From Sphingobacterium nematocida (GTDB lineage Bacteria; Bacteroidota; Bacteroidia; Sphingobacteriales; Sphingobacteriaceae), in NCBI RefSeq assembly GCF_900168125.1, contig NZ_FUZF01000027.1:1-56172 (forward strand): 56,172 bases of DNA, in the 5' to 3' direction. Below the pieces are notes generated by a model. The model saw nothing but the letters and a program-made list of their open reading frames with translations, had not been told where the DNA came from and ran no database searches. Both the position numbers and the translations under genes were made by a program. Numbering within the stretch: the first letter of the stretch is position 1; each line of letters opens with the position of its first letter. This document shows positions 24,404-32,649 of the stretch, in pieces.

Positions 24404-25774
24404 ATGAAGATTGTATCAAAAATAATTGCTGTTGTTTGTCTTTTTTTTGGACACAATGCATTCGCCCAAAAGAAATGGACGTTGGAAGAATGTGTGTCAT
24501 ACGCAATCGAAAATAATGTTTCAATTGGACAGATAGAACTGGATAACAAGCTTGCGGAGATTGATAAAAAAGATGCTTTCGGAAGTTTTTTGCCAAATGT
24601 AAATGCGAGTGCTTCACATTCTTGGAATAGGGGGCTAAACACCAATATTACTACAGGGATCTTAGAAAATCAAACTACACAGTTTACTTCAATGGGGGCA
24701 TCTTTAGGCGTTGATATTTTTAAAGGAATGCAGAATCAAAACCGCTTCAGGAAGTCTAAGTTGGCACTCATTTCTTCCCAATATCAGCATCTTAAAATGG
24801 AAGAAGATGTAGCACTGAATGTTGTGAATGCTTATTTGCAGGTTCTGTTCAACAAAGAAACTGTAAAAGTTCAGAGGGAACAATTTAATGCTGATAGTTT
24901 GCAATTGTTGCGTTCGGAGGTTTTGGTTGATGCTGGCATGATTCCGCGTGGAGATTTGTTTGATATGAAAGCTACTGTTGCTACAGACAAACAGCGGATT
25001 ATTGAAGCCGAATATGCACTGCTTATTGCGAAAATGAGTTTAGCTCAACTACTTCAGATGAAAGATTTTAAGGATTTTGAGATTGCTGATGTGGAATATG
25101 ATTTTCAGAATAGTGCTATTTTATTAGAGGGGCCTGAATCTATTTATAGGAAAGCCAAGAATGAGCGAACCGAATTGAAAATAGCAGAAAACAATGTGAA
25201 AATAGCTGAAAAAGATATTGATATTGCTAAAGGAGCGCATTTGCCATCACTTACAGGTTTTTACGGTTTCAGTTCACGTGTTTCTTATGCTAAGGTTCCC
25301 GATGGGCAAGGTGGTGTAAAGAACCCGCCTTCATTCTTTGAACAGTTTGACTTGTACAAAGGACATAATTTCGGACTTCAGTTAAATGTGCCCATTTTTA
25401 ATGGCTTTTTGATCCGTAACAATGTCACAAGGTCTAAAGTGAATTTAGATAAAAGTAAATTAGCGCTAGCGCAGACTGAGCTGGATCTAGAACGCAATAT
25501 ATACACGGCCTATGCAGATGCTAAAGGAGCATTGGAAACATACCTAGCAACGAAGGAAATGTTGAAAGCACGGGAAGAAGCTTTTCGCTATACCAAAGAA
25601 CGTTATGAAAATGGAATGGCAACAGGTTTTGATTACAACCAATCACAGACTCTTTTAGTAAATACCCAGTCAGATCTGTTAAGAACAAAATATGATTATC
25701 TGTTCCGTACAAGAATACTGGAATTTTATTTCGGTATTCCGATTATTAAGAGAGAAGGCATGCAGCTGAATTAA
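24404..25774 (+). CDS. TolC family outer-membrane efflux protein
   Basis: Outer-membrane channel that completes the tripartite pump. The 456-residue protein has a signal peptide (about 1-20, ending HNAFAQ). It has the two tandem OEP repeats with long amphipathic helices: WTLEECVSYAIENNVSIGQIELDNKLAEID near the start, and the second around YRKAKNERTELKIAENNVKIAEKDIDIAKGAHLPSL. Near the end, ARILEFYFGIP-like text (RTRILEFYFGIPI) closes the family pattern. It is the last gene of the operon and ends in a strong hairpin. Confidence 0.92.
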   Translation: MKIVSKIIAVVCLFFGHNAFAQKKWTLEECVSYAIENNVSIGQIELDNKLAEIDKKDAFGSFLPNVNASASHSWNRGLNTNITTGILENQTTQFTSMGASLGVDIFKGMQNQNRFRKSKLALISSQYQHLKMEEDVALNVVNAYLQVLFNKETVKVQREQFNADSLQLLRSEVLVDAGMIPRGDLFDMKATVATDKQRIIEAEYALLIAKMSLAQLLQMKDFKDFEIADVEYDFQNSAILLEGPESIYRKAKNERTELKIAENNVKIAEKDIDIAKGAHLPSLTGFYGFSSRVSYAKVPDGQGGVKNPPSFFEQFDLYKGHNFGLQLNVPIFNGFLIRNNVTRSKVNLDKSKLALAQTELDLERNIYTAYADAKGALETYLATKEMLKAREEAFRYTKERYENGMATGFDYNQSQTLLVNTQSDLLRTKYDYLFRTRILEFYFGIPIIKREGMQLN

Positions 25775-25776
25775 TT

Positions 25777-25814
25777 CTGCTCTATTTATTCTTCATGAAG
25801 AATAAATAGAGCAG
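25777..25814. terminator. Bidirectional terminator hairpin between tolC-like and ABC-F genes
   Basis: CTGCTCTATTTATTCTTC (25777-25794) and its exact complement (25797-25814) form an 18-bp palindrome almost without a loop. It lies between two convergent genes, starting 2 bases after one stop and ending 6 bases before the other. Confidence 0.78.
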
Positions 25815-25820
25815 CTTGGC

Positions 25821-27740
25821 TTAATTTTCTAATTCGATTATTTCTTCGGCTATCTTTTCCCATTCCGTTTGCAGCTGTTCTAGCTCTGCTTTTGCTGAAT
25901 TGTAATTACGTGTGCATTCACGCAATTTGATTTCATCACTGTACACTTCTTCATTCGCCAATTCGAGTTCGAGCGATTTAACTTGAATTTCTTTATCTGC
26001 AACTTTTTGTTCTAAGATCGAAAGATCTTTGTTTTTTTTGCTTATTAATTTGAACTTGTCTTCAGAAGGAGCAGATGTTTTTGTTTTCTTTGGAGCTTCT
26101 TCCTCTATCTTTTTTACAGGCGCTTTCTCCTCGGGTTTGATGACTCGTTTTGCATTCCAATCTTCATATTCTTGGTAGGTGCCTGGGTATTCTTTAATTT
26201 GCTTATCTTCAATATACCATATCTTATTCGCTACGTGGTCTAAAAAATACCGATCGTGTGATACAACAATTAAGGTGCCTTCGTATTGCTGAAGTGCTTG
26301 AATTAGAATATTGACCGATTGCATGTCCAAGTGATTCGTCGGCTCATCTAAGGCTAAGAAATTGGCGTCCGCAGTTAATGCTTTAGCTAATGCTACACGT
26401 GATTTTTCACCACCTGATAGTACTTTTATTTTTTTAAAGGCATCATCGCCTGTAAATAGAAAACAGCCTAGTATAGAACGTAATTCTGTTTCTGTGTGTT
26501 TAGGTGCAAAAGTTTGCATTTCGGCGATAATGCTGTTCTCGAGGTGTAATGCTTCGAGCTGGTGCTGTGCGAAAAAAGTTTGTGACACATTGTGGCCGTG
26601 TTCGGACTTTCCTTCAAACTCGTTGTCTGCACCAGCGACAATACGAAGCAAGGTCGATTTTCCCTTTCCGTTGGCACCGATAAGCGCAATTTTATCGCCT
26701 TTTTCAATAATACCATCTGTGTTACGAAGTATTTCTAAATTTGGATAAGATTTTGACACATTCTCTAAGGTGATCACATGGCGACCAGAGGGTTTTGAGA
26801 ATTTGAATTTGAAATTGACCGTAGGATTATCATCATCGACATCTTCTACGCGTTCCATGCGGTCCAAAGCTTTAATTCGCGATTGTGCCATCTTGGCTTT
26901 GGAGGCCTTGGCTCTAAAACGTTCAATTAAGCGTTCCTCTTGTTTAATTTTTGCTTGCTGATTTTTAAACTGACCAGCCTGTATTTCACTACGTAGCGCT
27001 TTTTCTTCGAGGTAAAATGAGTAGTTGCCGGCATAGAGCGTCAACTTACCTTTTCTAGATTCTACTGTTTTCTTGATAATACGATCTAGAAAATACCTGT
27101 CATGCGAAACAATAACAATCGCTCCTTCAAAAGCCTGTAAGTATCCCTCGAGCCATTTAATAGAGGGTAAGTCCATATGGTTTGTAGGTTCATCTAGTAG
27201 TAGAATGTCGGGAGTTTGTAATAAAATACGAGCAAGCATAACCCGCATACGCCAGCCTCCTGAAAAGGTAGCTAATGGACGTTTCTGTTCTTCTTCGGAG
27301 AAGCCAAGACCAGCAAGAATCTCGTGTGCACGAAACTCAATGCTATAGCCGTCCAATGCCTCAAACTCCATTTGTTTGTCACTCAGTTTATTTAAGATAT
27401 CATCTGAATAATCAGTCTCTAGTTTATGAAGTAGCTTCTCAATTTCTGTATGCAGTTGATTTTGACGCTCGAATGCCTCCATCGCTACATGTAAAATACT
27501 TTTGTCTGAATGATATGATAGCAAATCTTGATTTAGGTAGCCTATCTTTAGATCTTTAGCCATAGAAATGCTTCCTGATGTCGGTGTATATTGCCCGACA
27601 ATTAATCGCAATAAAGTAGATTTTCCGGTGCCATTTGCCCCGATTAACCCTACTTTGTCTCCTGGTTTGATATGCCAGTTGGCCTCGTCATACAACGCTC
27701 GAGAGCCTATTTCAAATGTTAAATTGTTTATTGATATCAT
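25821..27740 (-). CDS. ABC-F family ATPase (Uup-like)
   Basis: A soluble ribosome-acting ABC-F protein with two ATPase domains and no membrane part. 639 residues. Domain 1 has GANGTGKSTLLR (about 36-47) and FSGGWRMRVMLARIL; domain 2 has GANGKGKSTLLR (about 355) and LSGGEKSRVALAKAL; both have LLLDEPTNHMD/LALDEPTNHLD. The interdomain linker is charged (about 240-310), and a C-terminal basic coiled coil (about 550-639) is present as in Uup. Resistance-type ABC-Fs have a long linker tip that I cannot claim here, so a housekeeping role in translation is more likely. The mRNA leader has an unusual palindrome (27743-27777). Confidence 0.9.
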   Translation of the reverse strand: MISINNLTFEIGSRALYDEANWHIKPGDKVGLIGANGTGKSTLLRLIVGQYTPTSGSISMAKDLKIGYLNQDLLSYHSDKSILHVAMEAFERQNQLHTEIEKLLHKLETDYSDDILNKLSDKQMEFEALDGYSIEFRAHEILAGLGFSEEEQKRPLATFSGGWRMRVMLARILLQTPDILLLDEPTNHMDLPSIKWLEGYLQAFEGAIVIVSHDRYFLDRIIKKTVESRKGKLTLYAGNYSFYLEEKALRSEIQAGQFKNQQAKIKQEERLIERFRAKASKAKMAQSRIKALDRMERVEDVDDDNPTVNFKFKFSKPSGRHVITLENVSKSYPNLEILRNTDGIIEKGDKIALIGANGKGKSTLLRIVAGADNEFEGKSEHGHNVSQTFFAQHQLEALHLENSIIAEMQTFAPKHTETELRSILGCFLFTGDDAFKKIKVLSGGEKSRVALAKALTADANFLALDEPTNHLDMQSVNILIQALQQYEGTLIVVSHDRYFLDHVANKIWYIEDKQIKEYPGTYQEYEDWNAKRVIKPEEKAPVKKIEEEAPKKTKTSAPSEDKFKLISKKNKDLSILEQKVADKEIQVKSLELELANEEVYSDEIKLRECTRNYNSAKAELEQLQTEWEKIAEEIIELEN

Positions 27741-27742
27741 TT

Positions 27743-27777
27743 CGTATGTGTACTATTTGACTTTTAAAAGTCATACG
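27743..27777 (-). promoter_or_regulatory. Structured leader of the ABC-F gene with overlapping short ORF
   Basis: On the minus strand a perfect 16-base palindrome (complement of 27758-27773, TGACTTTTAAAAGTCA) sits just before the start codon. An outer pair CGTATG/CATACG (27743-27748 and 27772-27777) ends two bases before the ATG. A 20-codon frame (MTFKSQIVHIRNDINKQFNI) begins at 27774 and ends at 27712, overlapping the ABC-F start in another frame. Together they could control translation; this is inference. Confidence 0.4.
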
Positions 27778-27946
27778 GAATATCCAAGTTTTAGTGCTCT
27801 AGTATTAGTTTAATGCGAGCTATAGATATTTCACTAGCAAAAGTAGTGATTATTTCTGCTTCTTTTCTACCTTTGCACAGATAAGCCAAATGCGATTTTA
27901 AATCCTTTGTTTGGTAAATTATCTTCAATGACTTTTATAAAATGCC

Positions 27947-28981
27947 ATGTATAAATTAGTAAAGCCGATTTTCTTTTCGATGAATCCCGAGAAGGCGCAC
28001 CATACAGTGACAGGAGGACTTAAGACTTTTTCAAAGATTTGGGGAGCCAAAGCTTTGCTTCGATCTATTTATAGTGTGTCTGATCCTCGTTTGGAGCGTG
28101 AGGTTTTTGGTCTCAAATTTAAGAATCCTGTAGGATTGGCTGCTGGATTTGATAAGAATGCAGAATATATTGAGGATATGGCCAAATTTGGTTTTGGCTT
28201 TATCGAGATCGGAACAGTAACCCCAAAACCTCAGCCAGGCAATGATAAACCTCGGATGTTTAGATTGGTTAATGATGAGGCACTAATCAATAGGATGGGA
28301 TTTAATAATCAGGGAGCTGATGTGGCTGCCGGTCGATTGAAACATCTAAAAGATAGGGAGGGAGTTATAATCGGAGGTAATATTGGGAAAAATAAAATCA
28401 CTCCGAACGAGGAAGCTGTAAACGATTATATTTATTGTTTTCATGCTTTGTACGATTATGTGGATTATTTTGTTGTAAATGTTAGTTCGCCGAATACGCC
28501 GGGACTACGTGATCTACAGGAAAAGGAGCCATTAATGCGAATTTTGGATACACTACAACAGCTTAATCTGGAAAAACCTAAACCTAAACCGATTCTGTTA
28601 AAAATAGCACCGGATCTGACGAATAGCCAATTGGATGATATTGTAGAGATTGTTACTGAAACGAAAATTGCGGGGGTAATAGCGACGAATACGACTATTT
28701 CTAGAGAGGGGCTTCGTAGTTCGAAGGAATTGCTGAGTGAGGCTGGTGGAGTGAGTGGAAAGCCTTTAACTAACCGTTCTACTGAAGTTATTCGTTATCT
28801 GTCCCAAAAATCGAATCAGGCTTTTCCTATTATAGGAGTAGGCGGTATACATTCTGGCGCAGATGCGATTGAAAAACTTAATGCTGGAGCCTCCTTGATT
28901 CAGGTGTATACTGGTTTTATCTACGAAGGACCTGGCTTGGTTGGAGAGATCTGTAAGCATATCCTCCAAGAGGGAAAGTAG
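27947..28981 (+). CDS. pyrD: Dihydroorotate dehydrogenase (quinone), class 2
   Basis: FMN enzyme that oxidises dihydroorotate to orotate with quinone as acceptor, at the inner face of the membrane. The 344-residue protein has the class 2 N-terminal helix (YKLVKPIFFSMNPEKAHH), FKNPVGLAAGFDKN for FMN and substrate, VNVSSPNTPGLRDLQ with the catalytic Ser of class 2 (class 1 has Cys), and the phosphate-binding end GVGGIHSGADA. Length and motifs are normal. It is not next to pyrE (12589), so the pyrimidine genes are scattered. No clear promoter could be read in the 206 bases upstream. Confidence 0.95.
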   Translation: MYKLVKPIFFSMNPEKAHHTVTGGLKTFSKIWGAKALLRSIYSVSDPRLEREVFGLKFKNPVGLAAGFDKNAEYIEDMAKFGFGFIEIGTVTPKPQPGNDKPRMFRLVNDEALINRMGFNNQGADVAAGRLKHLKDREGVIIGGNIGKNKITPNEEAVNDYIYCFHALYDYVDYFVVNVSSPNTPGLRDLQEKEPLMRILDTLQQLNLEKPKPKPILLKIAPDLTNSQLDDIVEIVTETKIAGVIATNTTISREGLRSSKELLSEAGGVSGKPLTNRSTEVIRYLSQKSNQAFPIIGVGGIHSGADAIEKLNAGASLIQVYTGFIYEGPGLVGEICKHILQEGK

Positions 28982-29061
28982 GATAATCTATTTTTTTAAC
29001 TATTTGTAACAAAACTAAGGCACTTTATTTGCTATCTTGTATTTATCAAATTTATAAAGAT

Positions 29062-29940
29062 ATGATGTATAAAAAACGCATTTTGCCAATTACGATATTA
29101 TTGGGTGGGATTGTAATGAATAGCTGTGTGAGTAATAAGAAGTATCTAGCCTTAGAAACCCAACATAAGGATCTTGCTGAGCTGTATCAAAAAGGACAAA
29201 TGGATCTTGCTGAAAGTCGCGCAAAGATCAAGAGTCTGGAAGATCAGTTGGAGTATGAACGGAAGAACAATGCTTCTCTTAAGGAAGCCTATGCTAAGCT
29301 GCAAGCTACATTGGATAATAGTATTGCTCAAAACTCCCAAGGAAATGTCAATATTTCTAAGCTAGTTGATGAGATTAATGCATCCAATAAGTATATACAA
29401 CATTTGGTTAATACGAAAAATAAAAGTGATTCGCTTAACATGGTGCTGACAAATAATCTGACTCGTTCTTTAAGTCGCGAAGAACTTAAGGATGTTGATG
29501 TGCAGGTATTGAAAGGTGTAGTTTATATTTCATTGTCAGATAATATGCTTTATAAATCGGGTAGCTATGAGGTGTCTGATAAAGCTGGAGAGACATTGAG
29601 TAAGATCGCTAAGATTATTCAGGATTACAGAGACTACGATGTGTTGATTGAAGGTAATACGGATACAGATCCTATCTCTAAACCAAATATCCGTAACAAT
29701 TGGGACTTGAGTACGTTACGTGCCTCTTCTGTTGTTCAGGCTTTACAAACTTCTTACGGCGTAGATCCGAAGCGTTTGACTGCAGGAGGACGTGGTGAGT
29801 ATAATCCAATTGCTGATAATACGACGGCGAATGGCAAAGCTAGGAATAGACGTACGCAGATTATTATTACACCAAAATTAGATCAGTTTATGGAGCTGAT
29901 TGATAAAGCTCCAGAAACGGAAGAAATTTCTTCTAATTAA
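29062..29940 (+). CDS. OmpA family lipoprotein
   Basis: Outer-membrane or periplasmic lipoprotein that binds peptidoglycan through a C-terminal OmpA domain. It begins with MMYKKRILPITILLGGIVMNSC, a lipoprotein signal with the lipidated Cys near residue 21. A long coiled coil follows (about 30-125, heptad-like AESRAKIKSLEDQLEYERKN). Then comes the OmpA domain (about 165-285) with IEGNTDTDPI, NWDLSTLRASSVVQAL and RLTAGGRGEYNPIADN...ARNRRTQI, including the conserved Asp and Arg that hold diaminopimelate. I start at the ATG at 29062 since the frame from 29029 adds 11 residues in front of the signal. Terminator follows. Confidence 0.88.
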   Translation: MMYKKRILPITILLGGIVMNSCVSNKKYLALETQHKDLAELYQKGQMDLAESRAKIKSLEDQLEYERKNNASLKEAYAKLQATLDNSIAQNSQGNVNISKLVDEINASNKYIQHLVNTKNKSDSLNMVLTNNLTRSLSREELKDVDVQVLKGVVYISLSDNMLYKSGSYEVSDKAGETLSKIAKIIQDYRDYDVLIEGNTDTDPISKPNIRNNWDLSTLRASSVVQALQTSYGVDPKRLTAGGRGEYNPIADNTTANGKARNRRTQIIITPKLDQFMELIDKAPETEEISSN

Positions 29941-29960
29941 GCTTGTAAAATAAAAAAGAG

Positions 29961-29990
29961 AGTCCTTGGAAATAATTCAAGGACTTTTTT
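29961..29990 (+). terminator. Terminator after the OmpA-like gene
   Basis: AGTCCTTG (29961-29968) pairs with CAAGGACT (29978-29985), with a 9-base loop and a T6 tail to 29990. It is an intrinsic terminator 21 bases past the stop. Confidence 0.87.
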
Positions 29991-30049
29991 ATGCTTTATA
30001 AGATCGTGGTTTCACAAAAATTGGCATGATTGTTTAGGTAGTGCAGGTT

Positions 30050-30802
30050 ATGTTCAAGACTCATCATATCATACCTGCTCTGATTTTATTTGTTCCTTTG
30101 ATCTTCTTTGGATGTAGCTCCATTTATATGCCTAATGTACCTGCAACGCCTATGTTTAGAAGCCAAGGCGAAGGATATTTGTCGGGGCATGCCAATCTGA
30201 AGGGTAATATTTCTGGAACTGCTGGGGTCTCTCTTACCAATCATATTGCCTTGATCGGAAATGCTTCGTCAGTTAATAATGGTTCAAAATCCAATACTCA
30301 TTTCCGACAATGGTTGGCTGAAGGTGCTGTAGGGTATTTTACGCAGATCGGAAAATCGAAAAGACAGGTTCTGGAAATTTATGGCGGATATGGTGTCGGT
30401 AACTCGAGAGAGACGGATCAACGTGCATCTATTCATGGTTTTGATGTTGTGGAGTCCAGGAAGATGGATTTTGATAAAGTGTTTCTTCAGGTAAATTATT
30501 CGTCTACGACGAAGAGAAAGTTGAATTTATTTGGAGCCAAGAGAGAATTGAATTATGGGACAGCTATTCGAGCCAGTCGAATAGGTATGACAGGTTTTAG
30601 TATCAATGGGTTCGAAAGTCCGAAAGAGGAGAATATTTTTATCGAACCGGTATTCTTTACACGCATGGAGTTGTTAAAGGGATTGCAACTTCAGTATACG
30701 ACGGGGTTTAATATCGGATTTGTAAATAATTCTTACCTAAAAGCAGGAAATTCTATTTTTACATTGGGAATAGTGTATAACTTTGGGAAATTAAAAAAGT
30801 AA
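30050..30802 (+). CDS. Lipoprotein of unknown function, beta-barrel-like
   Basis: I do not recognise the family. The protein has a lipoprotein signal (MFKTHHIIPALILFVPLIFFGC) with Cys at about 22. The rest is rich in beta strands of alternating pattern and glycine (GNISGTAGVSLTNHIALIGNAS, EIYGGYGVGNSRET, FNIGFVNNSYLKAGNSIFTLGIVYNFG), like a small outer-membrane barrel ending in an aromatic residue region. ATG at 30050 was preferred over the GTG at 30041. It lies 4 bases before the next lipoprotein gene, and both probably form one transcript and may work together at the outer membrane. Confidence 0.62.
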   Translation: MFKTHHIIPALILFVPLIFFGCSSIYMPNVPATPMFRSQGEGYLSGHANLKGNISGTAGVSLTNHIALIGNASSVNNGSKSNTHFRQWLAEGAVGYFTQIGKSKRQVLEIYGGYGVGNSRETDQRASIHGFDVVESRKMDFDKVFLQVNYSSTTKRKLNLFGAKRELNYGTAIRASRIGMTGFSINGFESPKEENIFIEPVFFTRMELLKGLQLQYTTGFNIGFVNNSYLKAGNSIFTLGIVYNFGKLKK

Positions 30803-30806
30803 AGAA

Positions 30807-31421
30807 ATGAATAAATTTAAAACAGTGTTTTTGTTGCTCACCGTATTACTGTTGTCGAGCTGCGCTATTAACCAAAAGGCCCAAGTCGAGGCATTGAGTA
30901 AATTTAATTATAGCGTAGAGTCGGTTGACCAGATGCGGCTGGCTGGACGCGATATTAATTCATATCAGACAGGCGGAGGGGTTTCTTTGGCAAGTCTTCC
31001 AGGAATCGCGATGGCGCTGTTACGTCAGGATCTTCCTTTGGAGGCTCGGGTAAACCTCAAAATTAGTAACCCGACCACTACTGTAACAAAGATCAATGAG
31101 TTTAAATATATTATTGAGATGGGAGGAAAGCCTTTATTTGAGGGATCTGTGAATGAAAATATAAACCTGTCTAATGGTCAAAGTATGGTGGTTCCTTTGA
31201 GTTTTTCAGCTAATATCTTTGGTGTAGCAAAGGAACAGGGATTTGATAAGGTTCTGAATGATATTTTTACGAGAAAAATTAATGGCTTCTTTGCCCTTAA
31301 AATAAAGCCTTCTATTAAGATCGGTAATACAAATGTTTTTTATCCGGGCTATATCACTGTTGATAAGGATTTTGGAAAAAGTATTAGTAAGGCCGTAGAA
31401 AAAGGTCTTGATAAACTATAA
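30807..31421 (+). CDS. Lipoprotein with LEA-type beta-sandwich-like domain
   Basis: A 204-residue protein with a lipobox LLLSSC (Cys about 19). After the signal come a short linker and a region with PLEARVNLKISNPTTTVTKINEFKYIIEMGGKPLFEGSVNENINLSNGQSMVVPLSFSA. Its 'N-P-T' strand and small-extension pattern resemble LEA14/WHy beta-sandwich domains. These are lipid- or stress-related modules in other bacteria. Here the role is unknown. The gene starts 4 bases after the unrecognised lipoprotein and ends beside a convergent hairpin. The family call is tentative. Confidence 0.6.
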   Translation: MNKFKTVFLLLTVLLLSSCAINQKAQVEALSKFNYSVESVDQMRLAGRDINSYQTGGGVSLASLPGIAMALLRQDLPLEARVNLKISNPTTTVTKINEFKYIIEMGGKPLFEGSVNENINLSNGQSMVVPLSFSANIFGVAKEQGFDKVLNDIFTRKINGFFALKIKPSIKIGNTNVFYPGYITVDKDFGKSISKAVEKGLDKL

Positions 31422-31433
31422 TTGAATGAGGAC

Positions 31434-31467
31434 TAGGTTATACATTATCTGTTAAATGTATAACCTA
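31434..31467. terminator. Hairpin between lipoprotein and acyloxyacyl hydrolase genes
   Basis: TAGGTTATACATT (31434-31446) pairs perfectly with AATGTATAACCTA (31455-31467) over an 8-base loop. It overlaps the last codons of the minus-strand gene at 31445. It lies between convergent genes and can act in both directions; no U run. Confidence 0.55.
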
Positions 31468-32578
31468 CTGTCCATTCTATAAAGTCCGCTTTGCCTTTAT
31501 GGGCTTTTATAGATATCCCTGCATTGATGTTTTTGTATACGTAGTAACGGAATCCTGCTCTCAAGAATATCTTGTTTATTTCGCCATTGAAAGACTGGTT
31601 ATGAATGTAGTAACCTACATTTCCATTAAGTACTAGATCGTTGTTTAGAACGTGTACCAAGTAGAAAGCTGGTCCTCCTGATAGTTTTGCACTAAGTTTT
31701 CCGGTCTTATCTTCTGCAATTTCTTCATTGTTTCCGGAGTCTGAGTAGAAAATATCTACACCTCCTCCAATCCTCCATTTGTAGCTTACGTGCTTACTAG
31801 CATACATGCTTAGTGTAGATTTAAAGAACTTTTGATCCATATCACGAGCGACTTGCTTCAGACCTGCACCGATATTAATATGGTAGAGTATCTTTTTAGG
31901 ATAAGGCTCTAGGCTACTGGTGTCCTTTTTGTATGATTTTCCGTCGGGTTGGTAGGTGATGGAAGCTGTTAATGGGAACAGGTTCACTCCTTTATTGGGC
32001 AGCTTTAGCGCCCCGTTGGAAAAGTGGTGAAAGGATAAGCCTACACCTGCTTTAAATTTTTGGGATAATTTGTATTGACTACGAATTCCAAAGTCGATAT
32101 AAACATTATTTTTGGTTGCGATAGCGAGATTTAATGGGTTGTTTTCTGGGTCGTAGGGTTTGAAATTGCCTGATAAACCTAATCCAATACGGTAGTCAAA
32201 AGACCATTTTTCATTATTTATATTGCCAAAGGGCGTTTGAACAAAACCATATATAGCATACGGACTGCCTACGATATCATTGTTGAATGTACTGCTGTAA
32301 AAACCTATTCCATATGTTGGGTTGTTATACAGTTTGAAATACTGGTCACTTTTGGCATTCATTTTCCATCCGACTTTAAGGTTGAAGCCATTGTAATAAG
32401 CGTCTTTAAAAGTTGTGTTTTTTAACTCTCCTGTGGCCAAAATTCCTCCATTTTCAATTTCGGCTTCTATTATCAATGAATTCTTAATTGGGGTAGTTGT
32501 CAATGTATCTGTTAGAGCCCATGCTAAATTTGCTTGTAAAAATGATCCTAAAAGGATGACGAGGAATTTAGTTTTCAA
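31445..32578 (-). CDS. Acyloxyacyl hydrolase, PagL-like lipid A deacylase
   Basis: Outer-membrane barrel enzyme related to PagL, which removes the 3-O-acyl chain of lipid A. Signal peptide about 1-22. The active-site motif is HHFSNGALKLPNKGVN with His185 and Ser187, as in the PagL H-x-S-N signature. The residue 12 after the Ser, which is the catalytic Glu in PagL, is Asn199 here, so the third residue of the triad differs or lies elsewhere. 377 residues is about twice the PagL length (about 170); the N-terminal 170 residues and a C-terminal 150-residue barrel part are extra. Substrate could be lipid A or another envelope lipid. Confidence 0.8.
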   Translation of the reverse strand: MKTKFLVILLGSFLQANLAWALTDTLTTTPIKNSLIIEAEIENGGILATGELKNTTFKDAYYNGFNLKVGWKMNAKSDQYFKLYNNPTYGIGFYSSTFNNDIVGSPYAIYGFVQTPFGNINNEKWSFDYRIGLGLSGNFKPYDPENNPLNLAIATKNNVYIDFGIRSQYKLSQKFKAGVGLSFHHFSNGALKLPNKGVNLFPLTASITYQPDGKSYKKDTSSLEPYPKKILYHINIGAGLKQVARDMDQKFFKSTLSMYASKHVSYKWRIGGGVDIFYSDSGNNEEIAEDKTGKLSAKLSGGPAFYLVHVLNNDLVLNGNVGYYIHNQSFNGEINKIFLRAGFRYYVYKNINAGISIKAHKGKADFIEWTVGYTFNR

Positions 32579-32649
32579 GATGATGGATAATTAAATATCA
32601 AGTTATAAATTTGGGCAAATTTATTAAATTATAACTAATCCTGTGCTGA

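Noticed and set aside
25821..27740. Antibiotic-resistance ABC-F
   Set aside because: Architecture fits housekeeping Uup (C-terminal coiled coil, ordinary linker). No resistance context was found.
32606..32613. TAAATTTG as the AEC gene promoter
   Set aside because: The -7 box is exact but no TTG or TTTG occurs 19-21 bases upstream, so it is not listed as a promoter.
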